The notes under the pieces were generated by a model. The model had not been told where the DNA came from and did no database searches. It worked only from the letters and a program-made list of their open reading frames with translations. A stretch of 64,000 nt of DNA. Source: Actinokineospora inagensis DSM 44258 (GTDB lineage: Bacteria > Actinomycetota > Actinomycetes > Mycobacteriales > Pseudonocardiaceae). Position 1 is the stretch's first letter. Each line of letters opens with the position of its first letter. Below, piece by piece: positions 43,358-51,411 of this stretch. Position numbers and translations under genes: made by a program. The stretch covers positions 1-64,000 of the forward strand of contig NZ_AXWW01000033.1 of NCBI RefSeq assembly GCF_000482865.1, written 5' to 3'.

Positions 43358-45709
43358 TCAGTCTTCCTCCGTCCACTCGGCATCGACGACATCCGGGTCG
43401 TCGGTCGCCCCCGGCCCCAATTCCCGGACCCGCCGGGTGTCGATGAACCGCTGCTCCGTGCTCCGACCGGTCCACTCGTCCCACCGGCGGTTGCGCCGCT
43501 CGTACTCGCGCTGCACCCACTTGGGGCCTTCAGCGGCGATCGCCTCCAGGATGTGCAGCGACGCGGTCACCCCGGACGCGTCCAACGCCAGGTCCTTGAG
43601 CCGGTCGGGGTCCTCGGTCTTGGTGCCGTGCAGCCCTTCCGGGTTCTCCACGATCACGGTGATGTCCTCCTGGTTGCGCAGCGCGATGTGCAGCGCCCGG
43701 CTGAAGACCACGTTGTCGGTGGCCTCGGTGACCGAGAGGTTGCGGCGCGAGGTGTAGAGCACCTGCCGCCGCTCGCCCGCGAACTGCACGCCGACCTCGG
43801 ACACCTTGACCGCGGTCAGCGACCCGTAGCTGAACGAGAGCCGGTTCTCGTCGTGGATCGCGCCGTCCTCGAAGTCGAGGTCCACGCTGACCTGGCGGAC
43901 CCCGTTCTCGGTAAGCAGGAAGATCAGCACCGTGTAGGCCGAGTACCGCGGCGGCCCGTAGACGACCCGGCCCATCTTGGCGTTCGCCTTGCCCTCGACC
44001 AGGATGATGTGGCCGACGATGTCGCTGCTCACCAGGTTGGACCGGCGCATCGCGGTGGACTTGAGGTAGTCCTTGTCCCAGGCCAGCCAGGTGGCCATCT
44101 CGGCGTCGGTCGGCCGGTCCGCCAAGACCGCGCGCCACTCCTCGTACGCCTTGGTCTCCTCCTCGTGCAGTCGCCGCATGTCGGCGAGTTCCAGGCGCCG
44201 CGCGAACAGCTCGCCGAGCAGCTTGACACCGCCGTAGAGCCCGCCGACGAGGGCGAGGCAGCCCAACACGAGCAGCGTCAACGGCTTCGGCTCCCACGAC
44301 TGGGCGCTGGAGACCAACCGCGCGAATCCGAACAAGCCCACGGCGACGGCGGCGAACGCGATGAGCCCGGACCGGACCGTCGGGAACCTCAGCTTGCGGA
44401 AGTCGTGGAGCGTCCCCTCCTGCCATTCGCGCGTGGTGCGCTTGGCGTGCCACCTGATCAACCAGTCGAGCGTGTTGCCGCCGATCTCCTCGGTGTGGTC
44501 CGGTCCGCGCCGGTACACCAGATCGGACAGGTCGCCCGCGTAGACGGAGTCGTCGTCCTCGTCGTCCACCCGTTCGACGGGTTCGCCGTAGGTGCGGATC
44601 AGCCGGGCGATCAGCGCGATCGCGGACCCGGCCATGGCGGTGACCCACTCGTCGGTCTGCTTGCGCTGCACGCCCCGGCGCAACTCCCGCCTGGTGAACT
44701 GGTACCGCACCAGCGCGTCGATCTGCTCGCGGAAGTCCTCGCTGCCGTACTCGACCTCCGGCTGCTTGCGGGACGGCGGCACGGCGCCCGACTCGCCCAG
44801 TTCGAACTCGTGCCTGCGGCGCTCCCCCCGGTACGCGAGCAGGTCGGCGCCGAACCAGCAGGTGGCGCCCGCGCCCACCACGAACAGGGCGAGGAACCCG
44901 ACCGTCGCGACGCCCGCGGCGGCCTGGAGCGTGGCGAACGCGGCGATCACCGCGACCAGGAACCCCAAGACCCCGCCCACCGCGAGGCACCAGAGCCGCA
45001 GGTCGAACCGCCCGTTGTAGTAGGGCTGCGCCTGCCGCGGCGCGGTGGGGTCGGGGTGGAAGAACAGCCGCGCCCGCCGTTGCCTGCCCTTGGCGATCCG
45101 CTCGGTGCGGATCAGGTCGCCCACCAGCCGGTCGACGTGGTCGCGCACCGTGCCGTTGAGCATCTTCGCCAGGTGCCGGGTGACCTCGCCGCGGCGCTCG
45201 TCGGAGAGCCCCTTGAACCGGTCGAGCACCCCGGCCAGCCGCTCCCGCTGTTCGGGTGAGTCCCGCCGCTGCTGCTCGAAGGCGCACCCGAGCAGGTTGC
45301 TGATCACCTCGACCGCGGCGCTCCACTCGTCGTCGAAGCCCTGCGCGACGCTCTGCGCCAGGCGCAGGTCGGCCACGTCGTCCGGGCTCAGGTCGGTGAT
45401 CGTCCGGTCGCCGAGGATGGCGAGCGTGTAGTGGTAGGCGATCCGCGATGTGCGCACCCCGGAGCGCACGACGTCGCCGAGCAGGCCCTCGGCCTTGCGC
45501 GGGAAGCCGCCGTCGAGGAAGTCCTCGGCGAGCTCCACCTTCCGCTCCGGCGGGTCGTCCTTGTGCTGGATGTAGATGTCGGACTGGAAGACCGCGTGGT
45601 TGATCTGGGTCTCCACCCGGGCGTTGCCGGACATGGTGTTGTGGATGTCGCCCGAGTTGGGTGGGCCTGCGTTGGGTGGGGCGTTGTTGGGGAAGTCCTG
45701 GTTGTTCAC
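43358..45709 (-). CDS. SGNARV-module membrane protein, unknown
   Basis: 783 residues. The N-terminus holds a short module HNTMSGNARVETQI..A.FQSDIYIQHKD (about 23-51) that recurs at the C-terminus of the nucleosidase encoded just upstream. A helical region follows, then two transmembrane pairs (about 240-285 and 440-490) and a C-terminal ~240-residue cytoplasmic domain without known motif. GTG start overlapping the nucleosidase stop (GTGA). The shared module suggests that the two proteins assemble through like-with-like contacts. Confidence 0.72.
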   Translation of the reverse strand: MNNQDFPNNAPPNAGPPNSGDIHNTMSGNARVETQINHAVFQSDIYIQHKDDPPERKVELAEDFLDGGFPRKAEGLLGDVVRSGVRTSRIAYHYTLAILGDRTITDLSPDDVADLRLAQSVAQGFDDEWSAAVEVISNLLGCAFEQQRRDSPEQRERLAGVLDRFKGLSDERRGEVTRHLAKMLNGTVRDHVDRLVGDLIRTERIAKGRQRRARLFFHPDPTAPRQAQPYYNGRFDLRLWCLAVGGVLGFLVAVIAAFATLQAAAGVATVGFLALFVVGAGATCWFGADLLAYRGERRRHEFELGESGAVPPSRKQPEVEYGSEDFREQIDALVRYQFTRRELRRGVQRKQTDEWVTAMAGSAIALIARLIRTYGEPVERVDDEDDDSVYAGDLSDLVYRRGPDHTEEIGGNTLDWLIRWHAKRTTREWQEGTLHDFRKLRFPTVRSGLIAFAAVAVGLFGFARLVSSAQSWEPKPLTLLVLGCLALVGGLYGGVKLLGELFARRLELADMRRLHEEETKAYEEWRAVLADRPTDAEMATWLAWDKDYLKSTAMRRSNLVSSDIVGHIILVEGKANAKMGRVVYGPPRYSAYTVLIFLLTENGVRQVSVDLDFEDGAIHDENRLSFSYGSLTAVKVSEVGVQFAGERRQVLYTSRRNLSVTEATDNVVFSRALHIALRNQEDITVIVENPEGLHGTKTEDPDRLKDLALDASGVTASLHILEAIAAEGPKWVQREYERRNRRWDEWTGRSTEQRFIDTRRVRELGPGATDDPDVVDAEWTEED

Positions 45710-46815
45710 GGCAGTGCCTCGATGATCTCGGAGAGTTGGTCGTGCAGTCGCGGCACGTCGCGGAAGAGTTCGGCGAGGGCGAGCACGCTGGTGCGCGGCG
45801 CGGCCGGGTCGGCCCCGGCCGCCACCGCCTTCCTGAGGTTGTCCAGTTCCAGCATCGCCGTGCCGAACTGGTCCTCGTCGAGGCCGCCGGTGTTGAAGGT
45901 GGTGTACGCGGCACTGGTCAGGCGCGCGATCATCGGCCCGACGGCCGGGCCGGGTGCGCCGTGGTCGGGGTGCACCGTCAGGCCGCCGTGCAGCACGCCG
46001 ATCTGGTTGGTGACCCGCGCGTTGCCGCTCATGTTGTTGTGGAACGTCATATCCGCCTTCCCGGACTCGGTGTGGTGGCTCGCCGGTGGGACCTCGGCGT
46101 GCTCGGCGACGAGCGCCGCGGCGAACGCGGCGGCGTTGCCCGCGGCCAGGTCCCTGGCCCCTGACCCGCGGGTGCGGTCCTTGTCCCGGTCCGCGAAGTC
46201 GCTGATCCCGCGGATCGACATCGTGGGGGTCGCCCCGTTCAGGTGCCCCGCGTGCGCCATGCCCGCGCTCTCGGTCTCGATGGCCGTCGCGTCGTTGAAG
46301 TGGTGCCCGAGCCGGCGGGCCAACTCCGACTCGCGGTCAGCCAGGATGACCTCGCCCGCGGCGATGGGGGCGAAGTGGACCGCCGCCTCGCGGCCCGCCC
46401 GAGCGTGCCGCCACCACGGCGTCCGGCCGACGTGGCGGGCGGTCTGCAGGAGGTCGTGCGGCGCCTCGAAGGCCTGCGGCCGCGCGTGGAACCCGTTCTC
46501 GTCCAGCCTGCCGCCCTGGTAGGCGTAGATCCGGGTGCCGACGACGACGTCGCCGATGGCCACCCGGTCGCGCAGTCCACCCGCGATGCCGACGAACAGC
46601 ACGAACCCGGGCCGGTACCGGGTGATCGCGCTGCCGGTGATGGTGGCGGTGGTGCCGTTGCCGGTGCCGGAACAGGCGATGGCCACCTCGTGGCCGCCGG
46701 TGACCCGGCCGACCTCGAACCGGGTGCGCAGGTGGTCCCACTCGGTGCGCAGGCCGGTGCAGTGGTGTCGGATGGCGAGGTATTCCTCGTCCAGTGCGGT
46801 GAGGATGACGAACAT
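45706..46815 (-). CDS. nucleosidase (MTA/SAH-nucleosidase-like) with C-terminal SGNARV module
   Basis: 369 residues. Residues 1-240 are a PNP_UDP-type nucleosidase: VILTALDEEYLAI, FVLFVGIAGGLRD, AIETESAGMAHAG (purine/ribose glutamate), RGISDFADRD (the catalytic Asp loop). It would cleave a nucleoside or nucleotide N-glycosidic bond; such domains are effectors in several conflict systems, but a housekeeping MTA role is not excluded. Residues 258-283 are the MSGNARVTNQIGVLHGG module, then ~85 helical residues. Divergent from a NUDIX gene across a palindromic promoter region. Confidence 0.78.
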   Translation of the reverse strand: MFVILTALDEEYLAIRHHCTGLRTEWDHLRTRFEVGRVTGGHEVAIACSGTGNGTTATITGSAITRYRPGFVLFVGIAGGLRDRVAIGDVVVGTRIYAYQGGRLDENGFHARPQAFEAPHDLLQTARHVGRTPWWRHARAGREAAVHFAPIAAGEVILADRESELARRLGHHFNDATAIETESAGMAHAGHLNGATPTMSIRGISDFADRDKDRTRGSGARDLAAGNAAAFAAALVAEHAEVPPASHHTESGKADMTFHNNMSGNARVTNQIGVLHGGLTVHPDHGAPGPAVGPMIARLTSAAYTTFNTGGLDEDQFGTAMLELDNLRKAVAAGADPAAPRTSVLALAELFRDVPRLHDQLSEIIEALP

Positions 46816-46943
46816 CCGGTTGCTCCATCTGGGCCGAATCCGGTTGTCAGGCCGACACTAGCTTTAGTGTCTGGGTGACATCAACCATGACATTTCAATG
46901 TCAACGGTGTGATGTCCCACTGACAAGAACTTAGGGTGCCGGT
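46816..46943. promoter_or_regulatory. divergent promoter region with TGTCA palindrome
   Basis: 128 bases between the nucleosidase (leftward) and NUDIX (rightward) genes. TGACATT-TC-AATGTCA (46888-46903) is a 7-bp-arm palindrome, flanked by outward GTGACATC and GATGTC elements. TAGGGT six bases before the NUDIX ATG is a leaderless -10. On the reverse strand TTGACA within the palindrome is a consensus -35. The same TGTCA core recurs upstream of the NrtR-like gene and in the operators at 48829-48887, so one regulator, possibly the NrtR-like protein, may control the group (inference). Confidence 0.55.
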
Positions 46944-47414
46944 ATGGCTGAACAAGCGGGCGCGGCACGGGCGGTGGTCGGTCTCACCGTGGACCTGGTG
47001 GTCCTCGGGGACTCGGGAGGTGTCCCGGTGGTACTCGCCGTCGAACGCGCGAAACCGCCGTTTCGCGGCCATTTGGCGCTACCCGGCGGATTCGTGGAGC
47101 CGGACGAGGGATTGGCGCGAGCGGCGGTGCGCGAACTCGCGGAGGAGACCGGGGTGGTCGTCGGATGTCGACAGTTGCGACAGGTCGGTATTTATGGTGA
47201 CCCCGGCCGCGACCCACGCGGCCGAATCGTCAGCGTCGCGTACCGAGTGCGCCTCGACGGCGTGCCCGCACCGGTCGCGGGCAGCGACGCCAAAGCCGCG
47301 CGGTGGGTGCCGGTGACCGTGTTCCTGGACGCCGCGACCCCGGTGGCCTTCGACCACCGCGAGATCCTGCACGCCGCCCTCCGATGCGGATCATGCGGCT
47401 GCCCGGCCCACTAG
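46944..47414 (+). CDS. NUDIX hydrolase
   Basis: 156 residues, a single NUDIX domain. The catalytic box (GGFVEPDEGLARAAVRELAEE then TGV) is intact. The LALPGGFVEPDEGL and QVGIYGDPGRDPRGR segments resemble ADP-ribose/NAD-type pyrophosphatases. It lacks the C-terminal winged helix of the protein at 42590-43303. Divergent from the nucleosidase gene and likely co-regulated with it, which suggests paired turnover of an adenine-nucleotide signal (inference). Confidence 0.85.
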   Translation: MAEQAGAARAVVGLTVDLVVLGDSGGVPVVLAVERAKPPFRGHLALPGGFVEPDEGLARAAVRELAEETGVVVGCRQLRQVGIYGDPGRDPRGRIVSVAYRVRLDGVPAPVAGSDAKAARWVPVTVFLDAATPVAFDHREILHAALRCGSCGCPAH

Positions 47415-47658
47415 GAAGCGAGGCTTGTTCAGTGGCATGGAAGTAGAGGCCGACGACGGCTGAGATAGTATCGGCGAAGATGGTGAAAGGCATTCCTCCG
47501 GTCGTCGAGGAACCGGGACTGCCTGAGGTTGACGATGCACTCGATCCGGACGTTGGCCCCTGGGTGGTGCGGTGTTCGCCGGAGAACTCCCCGATACAGT
47601 CCCGGGGTGAGCCCGGTGGCGTGACATGTCGCGGCGGCCCGTCTTCAGCGGTTTCAGG

Positions 47659-48588
47659 TCAGTGCCACTGCCATTGGATGCCGTAGGAGTTGCCCGGTCG
47701 CAGGTTCGTGAACTCGGCGGCCACCTCGCCCGCGAGGTCGGGGACCAGTGGCTCGCCGGACGCGGCGGGTTCGTCGAACTGGCGGGTGAACACCCCGTCC
47801 ATCCGCCACACCCGGGCCGGTGGCCGGGTCGGGTCGAAGCGCACCCGGAGTGCGAACCGCACGTGTGGGCGGCTGGGTGTGCAGGCGAACCGGTCGGCGA
47901 TCCGGTCGGCGCGCACGATCTGGCCGTAGGTGTGCCGTTCGCCCTGGTGCAGTGGTCGCGGGAGGACGATGTCGGTGACCAGGCTGCGGTCCTGCCTGCT
48001 GGTGTCGGTCGCGGTCACCGCGCCGAACAGGATTTCCAGCCGGGTCTTCGGTTCCGCGTTCGACTCGGTCGGCACGTCCACCCGGTTGGCGATGGTGTGG
48101 ACCCCGTCGACGTGCGCCAGGATGGTTCGCCGTTCGTGCGCCTCGGGGGGCGTGGTGTCCAGCCGCAGCAGGACGTCCAGGTACAGCACCGACCAGTCGG
48201 TCTCCGGGACCCACCGGCAGGCGCAGAGCCGCTCGGCGAGCTCGCCGAGCGCGTTGTCGATCTTGCGTTGGACGTGCCGGGTGGTCAGCCGCAAGGTCCC
48301 GGCCAGCCGCTCCAACCGCGCGTTGAAGGTGTCGCCGTAGCCGTGCGGGGCGAGGTTCAGGGCGACCGTGACCAGGTGCCGGTCGCCGTCGTCGGACAGG
48401 CCCTGGACGGCAGCGGCCAGCGCGGCGTCGAGCTTCGCGCGCAGCTCATCGCCGGACTCCAGGTCGATCGCGTTGACCGCGCGCAGGTTCGGGATCGTGG
48501 CGCCGTCGACGGCGTCGGCGAGGCCGCGGCCTGGGCGGAGCGATTTCAGTTCGAGCAGGAGCTGGGCGTTCGGGCTGCCAGTGTTCAT
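47659..48588 (-). CDS. hypothetical protein, 309 aa, unrecognised
   Basis: Codon bias, ATG with AAGAGG five bases upstream and length support a real gene. Residues ~85-120 (TLRLTTRHVQRKIDNALGELAERL) look like a helix-turn-helix-like helical pair; the C-terminal half is beta-rich (RTILAHVDGVHTIANRV, VRFALRVRFDPTRP, VWRMDGVF). No catalytic motif, signal peptide or membrane helix. It is downstream of the 16-codon peptide gene and its terminator, and beside the NUDIX/nucleosidase module. Its function is unknown; a DNA-binding or adaptor role is only a guess. Confidence 0.6.
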   Translation of the reverse strand: MNTGSPNAQLLLELKSLRPGRGLADAVDGATIPNLRAVNAIDLESGDELRAKLDAALAAAVQGLSDDGDRHLVTVALNLAPHGYGDTFNARLERLAGTLRLTTRHVQRKIDNALGELAERLCACRWVPETDWSVLYLDVLLRLDTTPPEAHERRTILAHVDGVHTIANRVDVPTESNAEPKTRLEILFGAVTATDTSRQDRSLVTDIVLPRPLHQGERHTYGQIVRADRIADRFACTPSRPHVRFALRVRFDPTRPPARVWRMDGVFTRQFDEPAASGEPLVPDLAGEVAAEFTNLRPGNSYGIQWQWH

Positions 48589-48709
48589 CGGCCTCTTCCG
48601 GTCGCGGTGGTGGGAGCCGGATGGCGTCGCGGGTCACGCCTGTGTCAGTCGCTCGTGGTGGCCCTCGCGTGGCGGGCGACGCGGGGTTGCGATCAATTCG
48701 TAGCGTAGG

Positions 48710-48747
48710 GGTATCGGCTGGGGAGGTCGGGCTTCCCAGCCGATACC
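48710..48747 (-). terminator. intrinsic terminator-like hairpin of the 16-codon gene
   Basis: GGTATCGGCTGGG (48710-48722) and its exact complement (48735-48747) form a 13-bp stem with a 12-base loop. It begins 17 bases after the peptide gene's stop on the reverse strand. No U-run, as is common in actinobacteria. Confidence 0.65.
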
Positions 48748-48763
48748 GGTCCGCCGTGGCCGA

Positions 48764-48814
48764 TCAGTGCGCCGACAACGCCATCAGCAGCAGCGCGATC
48801 ACATGGGTCTCCAT
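48764..48814 (-). CDS. 16-codon hydrophobic peptide METHVIALLLMALSAH
   Basis: A very short frame with unusually complete signals: AAAGGGG about six bases before the ATG, a plausible promoter (TTGACC, 18 bases, TAGCCT on the reverse strand), two operator-like repeats, and a strong hairpin right after the stop. The product has a hydrophobic core VIALLLMALS, too short to span a membrane alone. It may be a membrane-active or signalling peptide, or a leader peptide of an attenuator, though the next gene starts beyond the hairpin, 176 bases away. No known peptide is recognised. Confidence 0.55.
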   Translation of the reverse strand: METHVIALLLMALSAH

Positions 48815-48828
48815 CCCGCACCCCTTTC

Positions 48829-48887
48829 TTGTCGGTATGACAATTAAGAGGCTACGAGCGCGGCCCGATTGGGGTCAATACGACAAT
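48829..48887 (-). promoter_or_regulatory. promoter and two operator-like repeats of the 16-codon gene
   Basis: On the reverse strand -35 TTGACC (48873-48878) and -10 TAGCCT (48849-48854) are 18 bases apart. The inverted repeat TTGTC-GGTAT-GACAA (48829-48843) lies just downstream of the -10 and a related element, ATTGTCGTATTGAC (reverse strand, 48874-48887), overlaps the -35. Two similar sites bracketing a promoter suggest repression, and the TTGTC/GACAA core resembles the TGTCA elements of the NUDIX genes nearby. Confidence 0.55.
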
Positions 48888-48930
48888 AAAAGGTCACCGG
48901 GCTCGACTCGGCCGGTTGGCCCAGGGTGCT

Positions 48931-48947
48931 GGGTCCACTGTGGACCC
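48931..48947 (-). terminator. short perfect hairpin after the response regulator
   Basis: GGGTCCAC-T-GTGGACCC forms an 8-bp perfect inverted repeat starting nine bases beyond the stop of the LuxR-type regulator gene, which reads leftward. A one-base centre would need end-of-stem opening to form a hairpin; a dimer-binding site is the alternative. Confidence 0.45.
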
Positions 48948-48955
48948 GGTGTGGA

Positions 48956-49576
48956 TCAGAGGATGCCGTTGTCCCTGGCGTGGATGGCGGCCTGGGTGCG
49001 GTCGCGCAGGTTGAGCCGGGTGAGGATCCGGGAGATGTGGTTCTTGACCGTGCCCTCGCTGAGGTAGAGCCGGGTGGCGATCTCGCGGTTGGTCGCGCCG
49101 CGCGCGACGAGCCGCAGGATGTCGGTCTCCCGGGCGGTCAGCGGGTTGGCGGCGGGCGACGGCGAGAGGGCGGCGGTGACGTGCCGGGCCGCGGTGGGGT
49201 CGAGGGGCGTGATGCCCGCGTGGGCCAGGCGGACGGCGTCGGCGAGGGCGGTGGTCGGGAGGTCCTTGAGCAGGTAGCCCGTGGCACCCGCGCGGAGGGA
49301 CCGCAGGACCAGGTCCTCGTCGTCGAAGGTGGTGAGCATGAGGACGCGGCAGGCGGGGGCCTGGGCCCGCAGCACGGCGACGGCGGCGACACCGTCCAAC
49401 TCGGGCATCCGGACGTCCATCAGCACCACGTCGGGGGCGTCGGCCAGCACCCGCTCGACGGCCTCCTTGCCGTCGGCGGCGGTCCCGATCACCTCGATCC
49501 CGTCCTGCAACCCCAGCAGCGACGCGATGCCCTCCCGGATCAACTGCTGGTCGTCGACCACCAGGACCCGGATCAC
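48956..49576 (-). CDS. NarL/LuxR-family response regulator
   Basis: 206 residues: receiver (IRVLVVDDQQLIREGI, phospho-Asp in VVLMDVRMPELDG, Lys in GYLLKDLP) and C-terminal LuxR helix-turn-helix (LTARETDILRLVARGATNREIATRLYLSEGTVKNHISRIL spans the domain). GTG start overlapping the kinase stop (GTGA), a typical coupled NarL-type pair. Targets unknown; the adjacent ABC- or MFS-type genes usually regulated by such systems are absent. Confidence 0.92.
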   Translation of the reverse strand: MIRVLVVDDQQLIREGIASLLGLQDGIEVIGTAADGKEAVERVLADAPDVVLMDVRMPELDGVAAVAVLRAQAPACRVLMLTTFDDEDLVLRSLRAGATGYLLKDLPTTALADAVRLAHAGITPLDPTAARHVTAALSPSPAANPLTARETDILRLVARGATNREIATRLYLSEGTVKNHISRILTRLNLRDRTQAAIHARDNGIL

Positions 49577-50628
49577 GACCCCACCCGCAGGCTGACCGTC
49601 GTCCCCGCGCCCGGCGCGCTGTCCACCGCCACGACACCACCGACGATGGCGGCGCGCTCGCGCAGACCAACCAGCCCGAACCCCGGCGCGGGCGAGGTGA
49701 AGCCGCGACCGTTGTCACGCACGGTGAGGCACACCTCGGCCGCCGTGAACCGCAACGTCACCGTGACCCGGGTCGCCCCGCTGTGCCTGCTGGCATTGGT
49801 CAACGCCTCCTGGGCGGCGCGGTACAAGGTGGTCACCGCGGCTTGGTCCAGCGGCCGCTCGTCGCCCTCCACCCGCAGGGTCGCGGCGGACCCGTCGACC
49901 AGGTCGCGGAGCGCGGTGACGAGGGAGACGGGGGTGCGCAGCGCCCCGACGGACGCGCGGACGTCCTCCAGCGCCAACCGGGCCGACTGCCGGGCGTCGG
50001 CGACGGCGCGGTCGGCCACCGCCGGGTCGTGCGCGCGGAACGCCCCGGCCTTGTCCAACTGCACCGCGATCGCCGTGAGGTGGTGGCCGAGGCTGTCGTG
50101 CAGGTCGCGCGCCAGCCGGTTCCGCTCGGCCGCCGCGGACAGCTCACCGATCCGCGCCGCCGACCGCCGCTCCCGCACCACCAGGTCGGCCATCGCGATC
50201 GCCAGCACCAGACCGAGGCTGAACATCAGCAGGTCGGCGACGTACTCCGGGGCGCGGTACCAGCCGGGCGCGAACACGCTGTACCCGATCACGAGCAGCC
50301 CGAGGCACACGCCCGCGAGCACCAGCCCGGTCCGGCGCCCCAGGCCCAGGTACGCCAGGAACGGCACCAACACGAACAACGCCCGCGACAACCCCGACTC
50401 GTCGAGCACCGCGACCACGCCGAACAGCACGACCCTGGCCGCGAGGAACACGGCCGGTCGGTCCCGCGAGATGACCTCGACCACGCACAACGCCGCGATA
50501 CCCGCGCAGAACCCGAGCAGCCGGAGCGGCACCAGCGGCCCGAGCCCGGCGAACACCCAGTACAACTCGGCCAGCAGCACGATCCCGTACACGGTGCCGG
50601 TGACCCACAACCCCACCCGCCTGCTCAC
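49573..50628 (-). CDS. HisKA_3-type sensor histidine kinase
   Basis: About 351 residues. Six or so transmembrane helices in the first ~160 residues form the sensor; then the dimerisation/phosphoacceptor helix RNRLARDLHDSLGHHLTAIA (His in DLHDSLGHHL) and the ATPase (DNGRGF, GFGLVGLRERA). GTG at 50628 is chosen because TACTGT lies seven bases upstream (leaderless pattern); ATG at 50670 would add 14 residues. Partner of the LuxR-type regulator. Confidence 0.9.
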   Translation of the reverse strand: MSRRVGLWVTGTVYGIVLLAELYWVFAGLGPLVPLRLLGFCAGIAALCVVEVISRDRPAVFLAARVVLFGVVAVLDESGLSRALFVLVPFLAYLGLGRRTGLVLAGVCLGLLVIGYSVFAPGWYRAPEYVADLLMFSLGLVLAIAMADLVVRERRSAARIGELSAAAERNRLARDLHDSLGHHLTAIAVQLDKAGAFRAHDPAVADRAVADARQSARLALEDVRASVGALRTPVSLVTALRDLVDGSAATLRVEGDERPLDQAAVTTLYRAAQEALTNASRHSGATRVTVTLRFTAAEVCLTVRDNGRGFTSPAPGFGLVGLRERAAIVGGVVAVDSAPGAGTTVSLRVGS

Positions 50629-50791
50629 GGGGCCGACAGTACGCCGAGCCGCGCCCGCCGTCGGACACATGACTTCCGGCCGCGTGGACCGTGACCGGTG
50701 GCCGCCAGGTCCGGTCGCGCGGCACTCCCGGTCGCCGCGCCACCGCCCTTACCTTCCGCGGTGACGAAATCCCTCTCCGCAAGGAATGCCC

Positions 50792-51346
50792 ATGTCTTTG
50801 TTGACGCGCCTCAGCTCGTGGTCCGGTATCGCGGCGGGCCTGCTCATCGCCATACCGTCCGCGGTCGAGATCGGCACCGGCGAAACCGCCGCGACGAGCT
50901 TCCTGCTCGGTATCTCACCGGCCCTCGCCACACCACTGCTGATAGCGCTCCACCTGCGGCAACAGCAGTCTTCCGGTTCTTTCGGCGTGGTCGCCTTCGT
51001 CCTCAACACCATCGGCCTCAGCCTTTTCGGCGGCGCCGCTTTCATGCTCAACATGGGCGTCTACTACCTGCCCGACCCGGTGGCGCAAACCCTGCTGCAC
51101 GGCCCGACGATGTACGCGTTGTTGGGCGCGGGCATCGTGTTCAGCGTGGGAACTGTCCTGTTCAGCGTCAGCATGATCCGGTCCCACGTCCACCCCAGGA
51201 TTCCGTCGATCACCTACGGCCTGGCACTCCCGGTACTGGCCCTGGCGGCCCCGCTACCGGACAACTGGCTCATCAGTTGCGTGCACATCACCTCCGGCCT
51301 CACCCTCCTCTGGCTCGCCTCCGCTTTGGCCGCACCGTCCATTTGA
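50792..51346 (+). CDS. integral membrane protein, unknown
   Basis: 184 residues, six predicted transmembrane helices evenly spaced through the protein (for example GIAAGLLIAIPSAVEIG, FLLGISPALATPLLIAL, YALLGAGIVFSVGTVLFSV, YGLALPVLALAAPL). No charged motif that would suggest transport chemistry. AAGGA lies seven bases before the ATG at 50792; an ATG at 50786 is too close to it. Divergent from the two-component pair and perhaps its target. Confidence 0.75.
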   Translation: MSLLTRLSSWSGIAAGLLIAIPSAVEIGTGETAATSFLLGISPALATPLLIALHLRQQQSSGSFGVVAFVLNTIGLSLFGGAAFMLNMGVYYLPDPVAQTLLHGPTMYALLGAGIVFSVGTVLFSVSMIRSHVHPRIPSITYGLALPVLALAAPLPDNWLISCVHITSGLTLLWLASALAAPSI

Positions 51347-51411
51347 TACGTCGGGCGGGGCAGGACCGGCGGCTCGCGGACGTCGGTGTTACGCGAGCCG
51401 GGGTCCCGGCG

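Noticed and set aside
47415-47658. Reverse-strand frame PFTIFADTISAVVGLYFHATEQASLP as a gene
   Set aside because: It resembles a natural protein locally but has no start signal, soon runs into low-complexity sequence antisense to the NUDIX gene, and matches no family I recognise; it may be a remnant.
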